The position numbers were made by a program, and so were the translations under genes. The notes beneath the pieces are model-generated. The model did no database searches and had not been told where the DNA came from. It saw nothing but the letters and a program-made list of their open reading frames with translations. DNA of 64,000 bases from Rhodanobacter sp. B05 (GTDB lineage Bacteria > Pseudomonadota > Gammaproteobacteria > Xanthomonadales > Rhodanobacteraceae), in assembly GCF_002001085.1 (NCBI RefSeq), contig NZ_MUNU01000008.1, positions 1-64,000 on the forward strand, written 5' to 3'. Positions 40,501 through 47,987 of the stretch are shown here, in pieces; position 1 is the stretch's first letter, and every line of letters starts with the position of its first letter.

Positions 40501-40559
40501 AGTGATGCGCCGATCAGACTTACGAGCAATTTCTTTTTGAAGTGCAATGGCATTTTCAT
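37506..40559 (-). CDS. Oar/SusC-like TonB-dependent receptor
   Basis: A 1017-residue outer-membrane receptor. Signal peptide about 1-32 (ending VSWA), carboxypeptidase-regulatory beta-sandwich (NVATGATRRTKADTNGRYTLVGLPPGTYQVD), plug domain (NVNVYIDGVGQKNYIHGG) and a beta-barrel ending YKLTADIKF with the terminal Phe. These receptors take up oligosaccharides using TonB energy. GGAGGG lies eight bases before the chosen ATG; the upstream in-frame extension has no signal. It lies 55 bases after LacI, probably co-transcribed with it. A perfect LacI-type palindrome lies inside it (39985-40000). Confidence 0.92.
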   Translation of the reverse strand: MKMPLHFKKKLLVSLIGASLATIAIAPTVSWAQTANANLRGKAAASSTITARNVATGATRRTKADTNGRYTLVGLPPGTYQVDAGPGTEHTVTLTVASTATLDLAAAATAAPSAANATTLSGVTVTAATLTEVKTSEIGGTVSLHQINTTPQITRNFLEFADTVPGMVFVDKGGKTSIQSGAQPSSNVNVYIDGVGQKNYIHGGGISGQAGPNHDGDLGNPFPQLAIGQYKVITSNYKAEYDQISSAAITADTKSGTNEFHGEVFDTFTSDKYRMETPAESAAHDKSRSVSREYGGAIGGPIIKDKLHFFLTYEGKTFSTPTTTTGATGSYNNVPYNSFLPATVQSQLGPSSLPFKENLYFGKIDWEPTDRDRVELSTKVRKETQVSGAGVTTAPSANYNYQNNDTRIDGRWQHSTDSWFNELLWTYEKTLDTPSPITNSPATTYQWGNPSTTILLINGQDPRQYFEASQKGNGIQDDLTFNDLNWHGDHVIKLGVKYKEITLSDRDSSDGANYFYNVSPSGVEATPYQVVFGKVNSGLPLTAISKDKQFGAYIQDDWAVNDKLTLNLGVRWDYEEAPEFLNYKTLPSIVDAINAPTYTFNNETINHSYAQSLAAGGVNIANYTSTGHNRKAPKNEIQPRLGFSYDLNGDEAHVIFGGAGRAYDRNLFDVISLENSKNALSEPSIYFENPTALNGCGPGQANGTQCFVWDPKYLNAANLQGLGSGVGEVDMFNNNIKAPYSDQFSLGMRNKLGDWNTSVTVARINQYNGIIGELGNRYPNGKFYNYENFVNTQWGGAGVPGIGSLILFDNGKTTHNTQLLVSAEKPYTRESHWGVTVAYTFTHANQNRLYSDGYAFDLPSIKDYPFETSSAVAKHRLVVTGVVDVPWGITIAGKLTLATPTPVAAIGCCFLWPNSVGAQGEMSAAWPVVGTPKGGKFLFGGPIYGYRDIDLQATKNFELGHGLALQIRFDALNILNFKNYSDTIDSYNGAKYNPYYNPIGNIYGTPRTYKLTADIKF
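39985..40000. promoter_or_regulatory. LacI-type palindrome inside the receptor gene
   Basis: ATGTAAACGTTTACAT is a perfect 16-bp palindrome with the central CG of LacI-family operators. It encodes part of the conserved plug segment NVNVYIDG, so it may be coincidental, but it resembles the sites upstream of GH1 and lacI. Confidence 0.45.
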
Positions 40560-40614
40560 GAGTACCCTCCCCGGCAAATTTGAACTGCGATCGGCGACTG
40601 CTATTGATGGACGC

Positions 40615-41622
40615 TCAGGTGACGCTGGCGCCGCACGACTCCCGTACGACGATTTCGCAGCCGAGCGTTTGCGCGGATGCGGTGGATGAGTCCGGGCCTT
40701 CCAGCAGCCCGGCAAGGTGCTCTAGCGCGACGCGCCCCAGATCGACGATCCGCACTCGCACCGTGCTAAGCGCTGGCGTGACATATCGCGCGATCGGGAT
40801 GTCGTCGAAACCGGCCAGCGCGATGTCCTGCGGCACCCGCACGCCGGCTTCCTTGAGGGCGGTCAGGCAACCCACCGCCATCATGTCGTTGGCGGCGAAC
40901 ACGGCGCGCGGACGAACCTTCTGCGCCAGCAGCTCGCGACCGGCGCGATAGCCGGATTCCTCGCTGAAGTCGCCCGCCAGGATATTCAGCGGTGCCTTGG
41001 GCGCATGCTTCGCCATGGCCGCGCGATAGCCCTGCTCGCGCTGGCGCGCGTCGAAGTTGCCTTCCGGTCCGGCGATGAAAGCCACGCGGGCATGCCCGGC
41101 CTGAATCAGGTGCGCAACCATCGCCACGGCGCCGGCATGGTTGTCCACATTGAGCACGTGGTACATCGGGTTCTTCACGGCGCTGTTGAGCAGCACGACC
41201 GGCAGCTCCCTGGGCAGGTTGGCGCGCAGGAAAGCCGCGTCCACGCGGCCGGACAGGATCAACAGACCGTCGACGCGCCCCTGCATCGAGCGCACCGCCA
41301 CTGCTGCTTCCTCGACGCCATCGTGGGAGCTGGAGACCAGCAGATGCAGGCCGCGCGCACGCGCCGCCAGATCGATGCCGCGGATCAGTTCTGAGAAGAA
41401 CTCGCCATAAAGATCCGGCAGCAGTGCCCCGATGGTATGCGTACGGCGGGTGATCAACATGCGCGCCGCCGCGTGCGGGATGTATTGCAACCGATCAGCG
41501 GCGGCGCGGATGCGCTCGCTGGTGGCGGCGGTGACGCCGCTGCCACCGTTCAGCGCGCGCGACACCGAGGCCACTGACACCTTGGCCTCGCGCGCCACGT
41601 CTTTGATGGTTGCTGCCGCCAT
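40615..41622 (-). CDS. LacI family transcriptional regulator
   Basis: A 335-residue repressor. DNA-binding head ATIKDVAREAKVSVASVSRALNG at residues 4-26, then hinge and a periplasmic-binding-like domain with TIGALLPDLYGEFFSELIRGI and PRAVFAANDMMAVGCLTALKEAG. The likely inducer is a sugar from the neighbouring glucan pathway. Candidate operators of TGTAAACG type lie 44 bases upstream of its own start, before the GH1 gene and inside the receptor gene. Confidence 0.92.
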   Translation of the reverse strand: MAAATIKDVAREAKVSVASVSRALNGGSGVTAATSERIRAAADRLQYIPHAAARMLITRRTHTIGALLPDLYGEFFSELIRGIDLAARARGLHLLVSSSHDGVEEAAVAVRSMQGRVDGLLILSGRVDAAFLRANLPRELPVVLLNSAVKNPMYHVLNVDNHAGAVAMVAHLIQAGHARVAFIAGPEGNFDARQREQGYRAAMAKHAPKAPLNILAGDFSEESGYRAGRELLAQKVRPRAVFAANDMMAVGCLTALKEAGVRVPQDIALAGFDDIPIARYVTPALSTVRVRIVDLGRVALEHLAGLLEGPDSSTASAQTLGCEIVVRESCGASVT

Positions 41623-42281
41623 ATTGAGCTCGCCCGGGGGTTCACGAACCCTTTGGTGGCGCCAACGTAAACGTTTTCATGGGAAGTTGTAAAGAGCTTG
41701 TTGCAATCGTCGGTGTTGCGGCGCGGAAGGGTTTTGTGCGGGGCTTGGGATGGCAAGGCGGAAATCGCGGCATGACTGGCTTGAGAGCCATCGGCGGACT
41801 GCTGAACGGGTTGTTGCGCCACAACAAGGGCCGGATGGAAACGAGACGGCGGCACCGAGTGCCCCGCGTGAGCCATCCCTTCAGGTCACAGATCCGGACC
41901 GCATCGGGCTGGCGGGTGAATCGGGCTGGTGTGATTCGCGCCGGCCCGCCGCATTCGACTCCCGGCTGCCAATGGCTGCGTTGGCAAGGTCGATGCTTGT
42001 CTACCGGACAGGAGTTTCAAAGGCGGCTTTTCCAGGAGGAAAACTGGCTATTCCCCGGTTGAACTGACCGGTTGCGGCCAACAACGACACCGGCGGTCAC
42101 GCCTCACCTCGCATGAGGCCTTTGTTGAACTGCCAACCGCATCACTTGACTTGCTTCTCTCGATTGTTAAAGATTCGCTCGGTCGTTAAAACGTGGTTAA
42201 TCTTCGCGTACTCAATCAGCTGTATGCTCAACCTCCCGTACAAGGCGAATAAACCTAGCACAAGTTGCTGATTTCACTATC
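41623..42281. other. Gene-poor stretch upstream of lacI
   Basis: 659 bases with no convincing gene. Short open frames here have no RBS or recognisable content. It holds the lacI operator near 41666-41680 and, close to the right end, an AT-richer patch (about 42146-42215) with TTGACT and TTAAAG 15 bases apart that could drive the SPFH gene. The middle part (41690-42110) shows nothing identifiable. Confidence 0.5.
41666..41680. promoter_or_regulatory. LacI-type operator upstream of lacI
   Basis: CGTAAACGTTTTCAT has the central AACGTT of LacI-family sites with imperfect arms. Its position 44 bases before the lacI start suits autoregulation of lacI and the receptor gene behind it. Confidence 0.55.
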
Positions 42282-42740
42282 ATGATGACGTTCCTTACCC
42301 TCCTTGTTGCCTCGCTCGCTGTACTGATCGCCAGTGCAGTGAGGCGCGTGCCACAAGGTCAGGTCTACAGCCTGTATCGGCGCGGCAAGCCGGTGCGGCT
42401 GTTGCAGGCGGGCACACATCTGGTGTTGCCGCTGCTGGACCGCGTGACGCACAAGATCGACCTCGCTGGCCAGACCCTGCGTCTGGAGTACCCGCAGGCG
42501 GATGCGCACGATGTGCGTGGCACGGTGTACTGGCAGGTGCTGGAGCCGGAACGCGCCGATGCGGTGTTCGAGCAGGTCGATCAGCTGATCCGCCGTGGCG
42601 CGCAGGAGGCCCTGCGCAGCGAACCGGCGGTCGAACAGATCGATCGCCGTGATCTGGGTGTGCGGGTGAAGCAGTCGTTGAACCATGTGCTGCGCGAGCG
42701 CGGCATGATGGTGACGCGGGTCGAGCTCGACGCCGCCTGA
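42282..42740 (+). CDS. Short SPFH (band 7/stomatin-like) protein
   Basis: A 152-residue protein: one N-terminal helix (about 2-20, MTFLTLLVASLAVLIASAV) followed by an SPFH core (VPQGQVYSLYRRGKPVRLLQAGTHLVLPLLDRVTHKIDL, then RGTVYWQVLEPERA and VKQSLNHVLRERGMMVTRVEL). It is about half the size of typical HflC/stomatin proteins and has no NfeD partner nearby. The start has two adjacent ATGs and no clear RBS. A terminator follows. Confidence 0.75.
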   Translation: MMTFLTLLVASLAVLIASAVRRVPQGQVYSLYRRGKPVRLLQAGTHLVLPLLDRVTHKIDLAGQTLRLEYPQADAHDVRGTVYWQVLEPERADAVFEQVDQLIRRGAQEALRSEPAVEQIDRRDLGVRVKQSLNHVLRERGMMVTRVELDAA

Positions 42741-42800
42741 ACCATCGAATTGTGCCAGGCGTCCCAGAGCGCCTGCGCAGCAGGGGATTTGCAGCACTTC

Positions 42801-42820
42801 AAGCCCGCTTCGGCGGGCTT
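42801..42820 (+). terminator. Rho-independent terminator after the SPFH gene
   Basis: AAGCCCGC and GCGGGCTT around TTCG, followed by TCTTTTGG. It lies 60 bases after the stop codon. Confidence 0.85.
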
Positions 42821-42882
42821 TCTTTTGGCGCATCCGGTCGGGATACTTGCCGCCCTGGATCACCCACGGGACTCACCGCCAG

Positions 42883-43512
42883 ATGGCCGCGCGCGACGCC
42901 TTGCAGGCACAACTCGAACAGGGCATCGCCGCGCTGGGACTGAACCTGCCGGCCGCGGCCGTGCCGCGCCTGCTCGACTACCAGGCGCTGCTGGAACGCT
43001 GGAACGCAGCCTACAACCTCACGGCAGTGCGCGACCCGGCCGAGATGGTCACCCGACACCTGCTCGATTCCCTGACGATCCTTCCCTACGTGCAGGGCGC
43101 CAGTCTCGCCGACCTTGGCACGGGGCCGGGTCTGCCCGGCATCGTGCTGGCGATCGCCGCGCCCGGTCGGGAGATCCTGCTGGTGGATTCCAACGGCAAG
43201 AAGGTGCGCTTCCTGCGCGAGGCGATCCGCGCCTTGAAGCTGGAAGGCGTGCGCGCCGAACAGTCGCGGGTAGAGGACGTCGCGGGCCGCTTCGACTGCA
43301 TCACGGCCCGTGCTTTCGCCAGCCTCGCCGACATGCTTGCCTGGGGCGGACACCTGCTGGCGCAGGACGGAATCTGGCTGGCGATGAAGGGCAAGCGACC
43401 GGACGACGAGTTGCCGGGTATCCCCACCGGCTTCGCGCTGCGCAGCACCCACGAACTGGCGGTGCCCGGACTGCCGGCCGAGCGTCACCTGCTGGTGCTT
43501 GGCCGTACCTGA
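42883..43512 (+). CDS. rsmG: 16S rRNA (guanine-527 N7)-methyltransferase RsmG
   Basis: A 209-residue SAM methyltransferase (GidB). The family core RWNAAYNLTAVRDPAEMVTRHLLDSLTILPY and the SAM-binding LADLGTGPGLPGIVLAI are clear, as is ITARAFASLADML. It modifies G527 of 16S rRNA. It normally precedes parA-parB directly; here 3.6 kb carrying a RAYT gene, a beta-glucosidase and an ABC ATPase separates them. Confidence 0.96.
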   Translation: MAARDALQAQLEQGIAALGLNLPAAAVPRLLDYQALLERWNAAYNLTAVRDPAEMVTRHLLDSLTILPYVQGASLADLGTGPGLPGIVLAIAAPGREILLVDSNGKKVRFLREAIRALKLEGVRAEQSRVEDVAGRFDCITARAFASLADMLAWGGHLLAQDGIWLAMKGKRPDDELPGIPTGFALRSTHELAVPGLPAERHLLVLGRT

Positions 43513-43522
43513 TGCCCTCGCT

Positions 43523-43611
43523 GCAGGAGCCTGCTTGCAGGCGATGCTCTTGCTCTGAACCCCACCACACCGGACCCAATTCAACGGCATCGCCTGCAAG
43601 CAGGCTCCTAC
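43523..43611. repeat. REP pair 2, upstream of the RAYT gene
   Basis: Left arm GCAGGAGCCTGCTTGCAGGC plus GATGC; right arm the inverse, ending TGCAAGCAGGCTCCTAC. About 30-bp arms around a 40-base centre. Lies 11 bases after rsmG and 79 bases before the RAYT start. Confidence 0.85.
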
Positions 43612-43690
43612 GTTGCGGGGGGTGAGCGGCTTACGCGGATGAAGGCGGTGTTGCGATGATTGCGCGGGGGCACGCCGGCAAGATGGCTGC

Positions 43691-44173
43691 ATGCCTTGCT
43701 TTCCAGACATCGGCCGCGTTGCCTTGCGGCGGGGACGCGTTTCGATCACCGGGCAGTGCTATCTGGTAACTGTCGCCACGCATCGCCGACGATGCCTGTT
43801 TCTGGACCCGCTGCAGGCGCGTATCGCAAGCCGGATCATCCACTCGGACGCAAGCTGGGGCGACGCCAGTCTGCTGGCCTGGGTGCTGATGCCTGACTAC
43901 TGGCATGGCCTGGTGCAACTGGGCGACGAATCGCTCATGCGTGTGGTCAGCCGCTTCAAGGCCCATGTAACCCGCGCACTGCGTGCGGCGTGCGGCATCG
44001 AGGGTCCGGTCTGGGATCGCAGTTTTCACGACCACGCGTTGCGCGTCGATGAGGATGTGCGGCAAGCGGCGCGATACGTCGTGGCCAATCCGATCCGCGC
44101 CGGTCTGGCGACAAGTGCACGCGGCTACCCGTATTGGGACGCCATCTGGATCGGATCGGATCGCGACTCGTAG
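43691..44173 (+). CDS. REP-associated tyrosine transposase (RAYT, Y1_Tnp) with altered HUH motif
   Basis: A 160-residue IS200/IS605-type Y1 transposase of the RAYT group. The LLAWVLMPDYWHGLVQL segment (Y70, W71, H72) corresponds to the metal-binding HUH motif, but the first His is Tyr; the nucleophile Tyr129 is present in ARYVVANPIRAGL. RAYTs process REP sequences as single strands. REP pairs flank the gene on both sides (43523-43611 and 44170-44252), and the stop codon TAG is the TAG of the downstream GTAGGAGCC repeat. Confidence 0.88.
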   Translation: MPCFPDIGRVALRRGRVSITGQCYLVTVATHRRRCLFLDPLQARIASRIIHSDASWGDASLLAWVLMPDYWHGLVQLGDESLMRVVSRFKAHVTRALRAACGIEGPVWDRSFHDHALRVDEDVRQAARYVVANPIRAGLATSARGYPYWDAIWIGSDRDS

Positions 44174-44252
44174 GAGCCTGCTTGCAGGCGATGCCTTTGA
44201 TTGGATCTGCCGAGGATCGGAGGAAGAGCATCGCCCGCGAGCGGGCTCCTGC
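44170..44252. repeat. REP pair 3, downstream of the RAYT gene
   Basis: Left arm GTAGGAGCCTGCTTGCAGGC plus GATGC (TTGC type), right arm GCATCGCCCGCGAGCGGGCTCC (CGCG type), so the two arms are different sub-types of one family. Overlaps the RAYT stop codon and lies 24 bases from the end of the GH1 gene. Confidence 0.87.
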
Positions 44253-44276
44253 CGCTGCGAAATCCTCACGGCTCGT

Positions 44277-45632
44277 TCAATCGTCCAGCACGGCGCCGTT
44301 GCTCTCGATCACCTGGGTGTAGAACTTCGCGCTGGCCTTGGGCGTGCGCTGCTGGGTGGCGAAGTCGACATGGCACAGCCCGAAGCGCTTGGAGAAACCC
44401 AGCGACCACTCCAGATTGTCGAGCAGCGACCAGGCGTAGTACCCCTTGACGTTCACGCCGGCCTCGATCGCCCGGTGCAGCGCGCGCAGGTGCTTGCGCA
44501 GGTAGCTGCAGCGCAGCGGATCATCGATCGCATCATCTTCGGCCACCGGCGGGTCGTAGAACGCAGAACCATTCTCGGTGATGTACAGCGGGATGTCCCC
44601 GTAGCGTTGCCTGAACCAGGTCAGCGTGTCGGTCAAGCCCTGCTCGAACACTTCCCAGCCGGTTTCGGTGTGGGTCCTGCCGGCCTGGCGTACGGGCACG
44701 GCCTTCAGCGGATACGCGTCCGGGTCGTGCCGCACCACCGAGCGGGTGTAGTAGTTGATGCCGACGAAATCGACCGCCTGTTTGGTCAGCGCGAAGTCGT
44801 CCGCCGGAAACTCCGGCCATGCCTCGCCGAAGATCTCCTTCAACTCGGGCGGGTAGCTGCCGAGCAGGGCCGGGTCGGCGAATTGCTGGTTCATGTAGGC
44901 ATGCGCGCGACGGGTGGCGGCCGCGTCCTCGGCGCGGTCCGAGTACGGATACTTCGGCTCGAAGTTGAACACCACACCGATCTCGTGCCGGCCATGTGCG
45001 CGGTAGGCCTGGATGCCGGCGCCGCTGGCGCGCATCAGGTTGTGCGCGGCGATCGGCGCCTCGAACTTGTTGCGGTGCCCGGGGGCCAGCGCGCCATGCA
45101 GGTAGCCGCCGTCGGTGACCACCCAGGGTTCGTTCAGCGTGGCCCAGCGCGGCACGCGGTCATCCAGCGCCTTGAACATCACGGCGGCGTACTCGGCGAA
45201 CCAGTCTGCGCTGTCGCGGTTGAGCCAGCCGCCGCGATCGTCCAGCGCGGCCGGCAGGTCCCAGTGGAACAGCGTGGCATTCGGCACGATGCCGTTTTCC
45301 AGCAGCTCGTCGACCAGCCGCGAATAGAAATCCAGCCCCTTGCGATTGATCCGGCCGGTGCCCTCGGGCAGCACGCGCGCCCAGTTGATGCTGAAGCGGT
45401 AGCCGTGCAGGCCGAGCGACTTCATCAGCTGCACGTCGTCCTTGTAGCGCCGGTAGTGGTCGCAGGCGACATCGCCGGTGTCGCCGTTGACCATCATCCC
45501 CGGGGTATGCGCGAAGCGCTGCCATATGCTGGCGCCGGCGCCGTCCGCCAGCGGCGAGCCTTCGATCTGATAGGCCGAAGTGGCGGCGCCCCAATGGAAA
45601 CCGTCCGGAAAGCGGAAACTGCGTGCGGTCAT
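44277..45632 (-). CDS. Glycoside hydrolase family 1 beta-glucosidase
   Basis: A 451-residue GH1 enzyme, full family length, no signal peptide, so cytoplasmic. FHWGAATSAYQIEG at 12-25, acid/base Glu168 in TLNEPW and nucleophile Glu353 in ITENGSAF. It hydrolyses beta-linked glucosides. The divergent gene encodes an importer ATPase, and a LacI-type operator lies between them, 26 bases before this start. Probably completes the glucan pathway of the leftward run at 31-37 kb. Confidence 0.95.
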   Translation of the reverse strand: MTARSFRFPDGFHWGAATSAYQIEGSPLADGAGASIWQRFAHTPGMMVNGDTGDVACDHYRRYKDDVQLMKSLGLHGYRFSINWARVLPEGTGRINRKGLDFYSRLVDELLENGIVPNATLFHWDLPAALDDRGGWLNRDSADWFAEYAAVMFKALDDRVPRWATLNEPWVVTDGGYLHGALAPGHRNKFEAPIAAHNLMRASGAGIQAYRAHGRHEIGVVFNFEPKYPYSDRAEDAAATRRAHAYMNQQFADPALLGSYPPELKEIFGEAWPEFPADDFALTKQAVDFVGINYYTRSVVRHDPDAYPLKAVPVRQAGRTHTETGWEVFEQGLTDTLTWFRQRYGDIPLYITENGSAFYDPPVAEDDAIDDPLRCSYLRKHLRALHRAIEAGVNVKGYYAWSLLDNLEWSLGFSKRFGLCHVDFATQQRTPKASAKFYTQVIESNGAVLDD

Positions 45633-45657
45633 GGGGCTCCCTGCGACCCGATGTTTG

Positions 45658-45673
45658 ATGTAAACGATTACAT
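45658..45673. promoter_or_regulatory. LacI-type operator between GH1 and the ABC ATPase genes
   Basis: ATGTAAACGATTACAT, symmetrical except one pair, with the central CG of LacI-family sites. It is 26 bases upstream of the GH1 start and 116 upstream of the ATPase start, so it can control both. Confidence 0.7.
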
Positions 45674-45788
45674 GGGCAGAATAGCCCAACGACCCACCGA
45701 TGTGTGCAGACCAGTGCATGCTTCGGCGGAAGGGCCGCGAGCAGCCAGAGCCCACCTGGTTGCAAGGCCACCCGCAGTGGAGATGCCG

Positions 45789-46880
45789 ATGGCCAAGATA
45801 CGCCTGGATCAATTGCGCAAGGTCTATCCGGATGGCCATGTCGCCGTGGAGGGCGCCAGTTTCGAGGCCGCCGATGGCGAATTGCTGGTGCTGGTCGGGC
45901 CATCGGGCTGCGGCAAGAGCACCCTGTTGCGCATGATCGCCGGGCTGGAGCCGATCAGCGGCGGCACGCTGAGCATCGGCGGGCGCGTGGTCAACGACGT
46001 GGCGCCGAAGGATCGCGATATCGCGATGGTGTTCCAGAACTACGCGCTGTATCCGCACATGACAGTGGCCGAAAACCTCGGTTTCGGCCTGAAGTTGCGC
46101 GGGTACCGGCAGGCGGATATCGACGCGCGCGTCATGGCGGCGGCGAAGTCGCTCGAACTGGAGACGCGGCTGAACGCCAGGCCGGCCGCGCTGTCTGGCG
46201 GGCAGCGCCAGCGCGTGGCGCTGGGCCGGGCGCTGGTGCGCGACCCGCAGGTGTTCCTGCTGGACGAGCCGTTGTCCAACCTCGACGCCAAGCTGCGCCT
46301 GTCGATGCGGGTGGAGATCGCGCGGCTGCATCGCCAGCTCAAGGCCACCATGATCTACGTGACCCACGATCAGATCGAGGCGATGACCCTGGGCCAGCGC
46401 ATCGTGGTGCTCGACGGCGGGGCGATCCAGCAAATCGACACGCCGATGAATCTGTACGCGAAGCCCGCCAATCTGTTCGTGGCCGGTTTCGTCGGCAGCC
46501 CTGCGATGAACCTGCTGCGCGGTACCCTGCGCCGACGCGATGGCTGGTGGCTGGGCACCGCGCACGGCGAACTGCCCCTGGGTGAAGCGCTGCCCGATCC
46601 GGCCTGGCCGGCCTGGTGCGATCGCGAGGTGGTGCTGGGCATCCGTCCGGAACACCTGCAGCCCGCGGAAACCGGCGCCGCCGCGCTCATCGCGCAACTG
46701 GAGGTGATCGAGCCGGTGGGCAACGAGATCTTCCTCAACCTGCGCTACGGCGAGCTGGCGCTGGTCTCGCGGGTCGCCCCGCGCACCCTGCCCGAACCCG
46801 GCAGCAGCGTGCCGCTGGGCCTGGTCAGCGGGCGACTGCACCTGTTCGACGGCGCCAGCGGCGCCCGGATCGGCACTTGA
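45789..46880 (+). CDS. Sugar ABC transporter ATPase (UgpC/MsmX type)
   Basis: A 363-residue ATPase: Walker A GPSGCGKST near residue 38, signature LSGGQRQRVALGRALVRDP, Walker B VFLLDEPLSNLDAKLR, H-loop YVTHDQIEAMTLG, and a C-terminal OB (TOBE) domain starting about 290. GGAG before the second ATG supports the start at 45789; an ATG six bases earlier is possible. It most likely energises the two permeases at 31.3-33.0 kb. Confidence 0.93.
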   Translation: MAKIRLDQLRKVYPDGHVAVEGASFEAADGELLVLVGPSGCGKSTLLRMIAGLEPISGGTLSIGGRVVNDVAPKDRDIAMVFQNYALYPHMTVAENLGFGLKLRGYRQADIDARVMAAAKSLELETRLNARPAALSGGQRQRVALGRALVRDPQVFLLDEPLSNLDAKLRLSMRVEIARLHRQLKATMIYVTHDQIEAMTLGQRIVVLDGGAIQQIDTPMNLYAKPANLFVAGFVGSPAMNLLRGTLRRRDGWWLGTAHGELPLGEALPDPAWPAWCDREVVLGIRPEHLQPAETGAAALIAQLEVIEPVGNEIFLNLRYGELALVSRVAPRTLPEPGSSVPLGLVSGRLHLFDGASGARIGT

Positions 46881-46933
46881 GGCGGGCTTCGCGCAGCTCG
46901 ACTGGAGTGGGCGGCTGACGTTCTGGCTGAAGA

Positions 46934-47024
46934 GCGATTCCTGCCTGCGCAGGAATGACAGGGTGGCGGATGAGCGGTTTGCCGCCCCTTTGCAGTTTGT
47001 CATTCCTGCGCAGGCAGGAATCGC
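46934..47024. repeat. Long palindromic repeat pair (GCGATTCCTG family) before parA
   Basis: Two 27-base arms at 46934-46960 and 46998-47024 are exact reverse complements (core GATTCCTGCCTGCGCAGGAA), separated by 37 bases. The same family recurs at 61806-61878. It lies between the ABC ATPase and parA genes and may act as terminator. Confidence 0.85.
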
Positions 47025-47126
47025 ACCCCCGCCGCAACCGGCGGACAAGCGGGCCGGGCCAGGGCAGGCAAGGCCGGGCGGCAATGCTAATCTAGCCGTT
47101 CTTCGCGAACGGAAAGCCCTCCATCC

Positions 47127-47987
47127 ATGGCCCGCATCATCGCTGTCGCCAACCAGAAAGGCGGCGTCGGCAAGACCACCACGGCAGTCAATCTCGCTGC
47201 GGCGCTGGCCGCGGCGAAGCGCAAGGTATTGCTGGTCGACCTGGATCCGCAGGGCAATGCCACCATGGCCTCGGGCATCGACAAGCGCGCGATCAAGGCC
47301 AGCGGCTGCGAAGTGTTGCTGGAAGAAGTGGAGATCGCCACGGCGATCGTGCCGACCGACGCGCATTACGACGTGCTACCGGGCAACGGCGACCTCACCG
47401 CCGCCGAGCTGAAGCTGATGGACGCGCTGGCGCGCGAACACCGGCTGAAGGACGTGCTGGCCAAGGTCGCCGCGAACTACCACACGATCCTGATCGACTG
47501 CCCGCCGTCGCTGAACCTGCTCACCCTCAATGCGCTGACCGCCGCTGATGGCGTGCTGATTCCGGTGCAGTGCGAATATTTCGCGCTGGAAGGGCTGTCC
47601 AGCCTGCTCGATACGGTCAAGGCGGTGCGCCACCGGCTCAACCCGAAACTGGAGATCGAGGGCCTGCTGCGCACCATGTACGACGTGCGCAACAACCTCG
47701 GCAACGAAGTCTCGGCCCAGCTCACCCAGCATTTCGGCGACAAGGTGCTGCGCTCGATCATCCCGCGCAACGTACGCCTGGCCGAGGCGCCGAGCCACGG
47801 CCAGCCGATCCATCTGTACGACCGCAGCTCGCGCGGCGCGATCGCCTACATCGGCCTGGCCGGCGAGATCATCCGGCGCGAACGCGGGTTGCCCGCCGCG
47901 GCGGAGCCGGATCACGACATCGAACCATCGGCGCATGGCGAAGCCGTCGCGCTGCTCAAGGCGCCTGCCGCCCATCATCAGGATTGA
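47127..47987 (+). CDS. parA: Chromosome partitioning ATPase ParA (Soj)
   Basis: A 286-residue deviant Walker ATPase: IIAVANQKGGVGKTTTAVNLA (signature Lys in KGGVGKT, residues 11-17), LLVDLDPQGNATMA and LIDCPPSLNLLTLNAL. It moves ParB-parS complexes across the nucleoid. Followed by the inverted-repeat element at 47987-48202, which starts at the last base of the stop codon. Confidence 0.97.
   Translation: MARIIAVANQKGGVGKTTTAVNLAAALAAAKRKVLLVDLDPQGNATMASGIDKRAIKASGCEVLLEEVEIATAIVPTDAHYDVLPGNGDLTAAELKLMDALAREHRLKDVLAKVAANYHTILIDCPPSLNLLTLNALTAADGVLIPVQCEYFALEGLSSLLDTVKAVRHRLNPKLEIEGLLRTMYDVRNNLGNEVSAQLTQHFGDKVLRSIIPRNVRLAEAPSHGQPIHLYDRSSRGAIAYIGLAGEIIRRERGLPAAAEPDHDIEPSAHGEAVALLKAPAAHHQD

Noticed and set aside
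41679..42067. Open frames of about 105-127 codons between lacI and the SPFH gene
   Set aside because: No RBS, no family, atypical composition. Treated as intergenic.
45633..47366. One very long leftward frame joining GH1 with sequence opposite the ABC ATPase and parA
   Set aside because: GH1 is complete from 45632. The rest is antisense to two recognised genes and crosses a shared promoter region.
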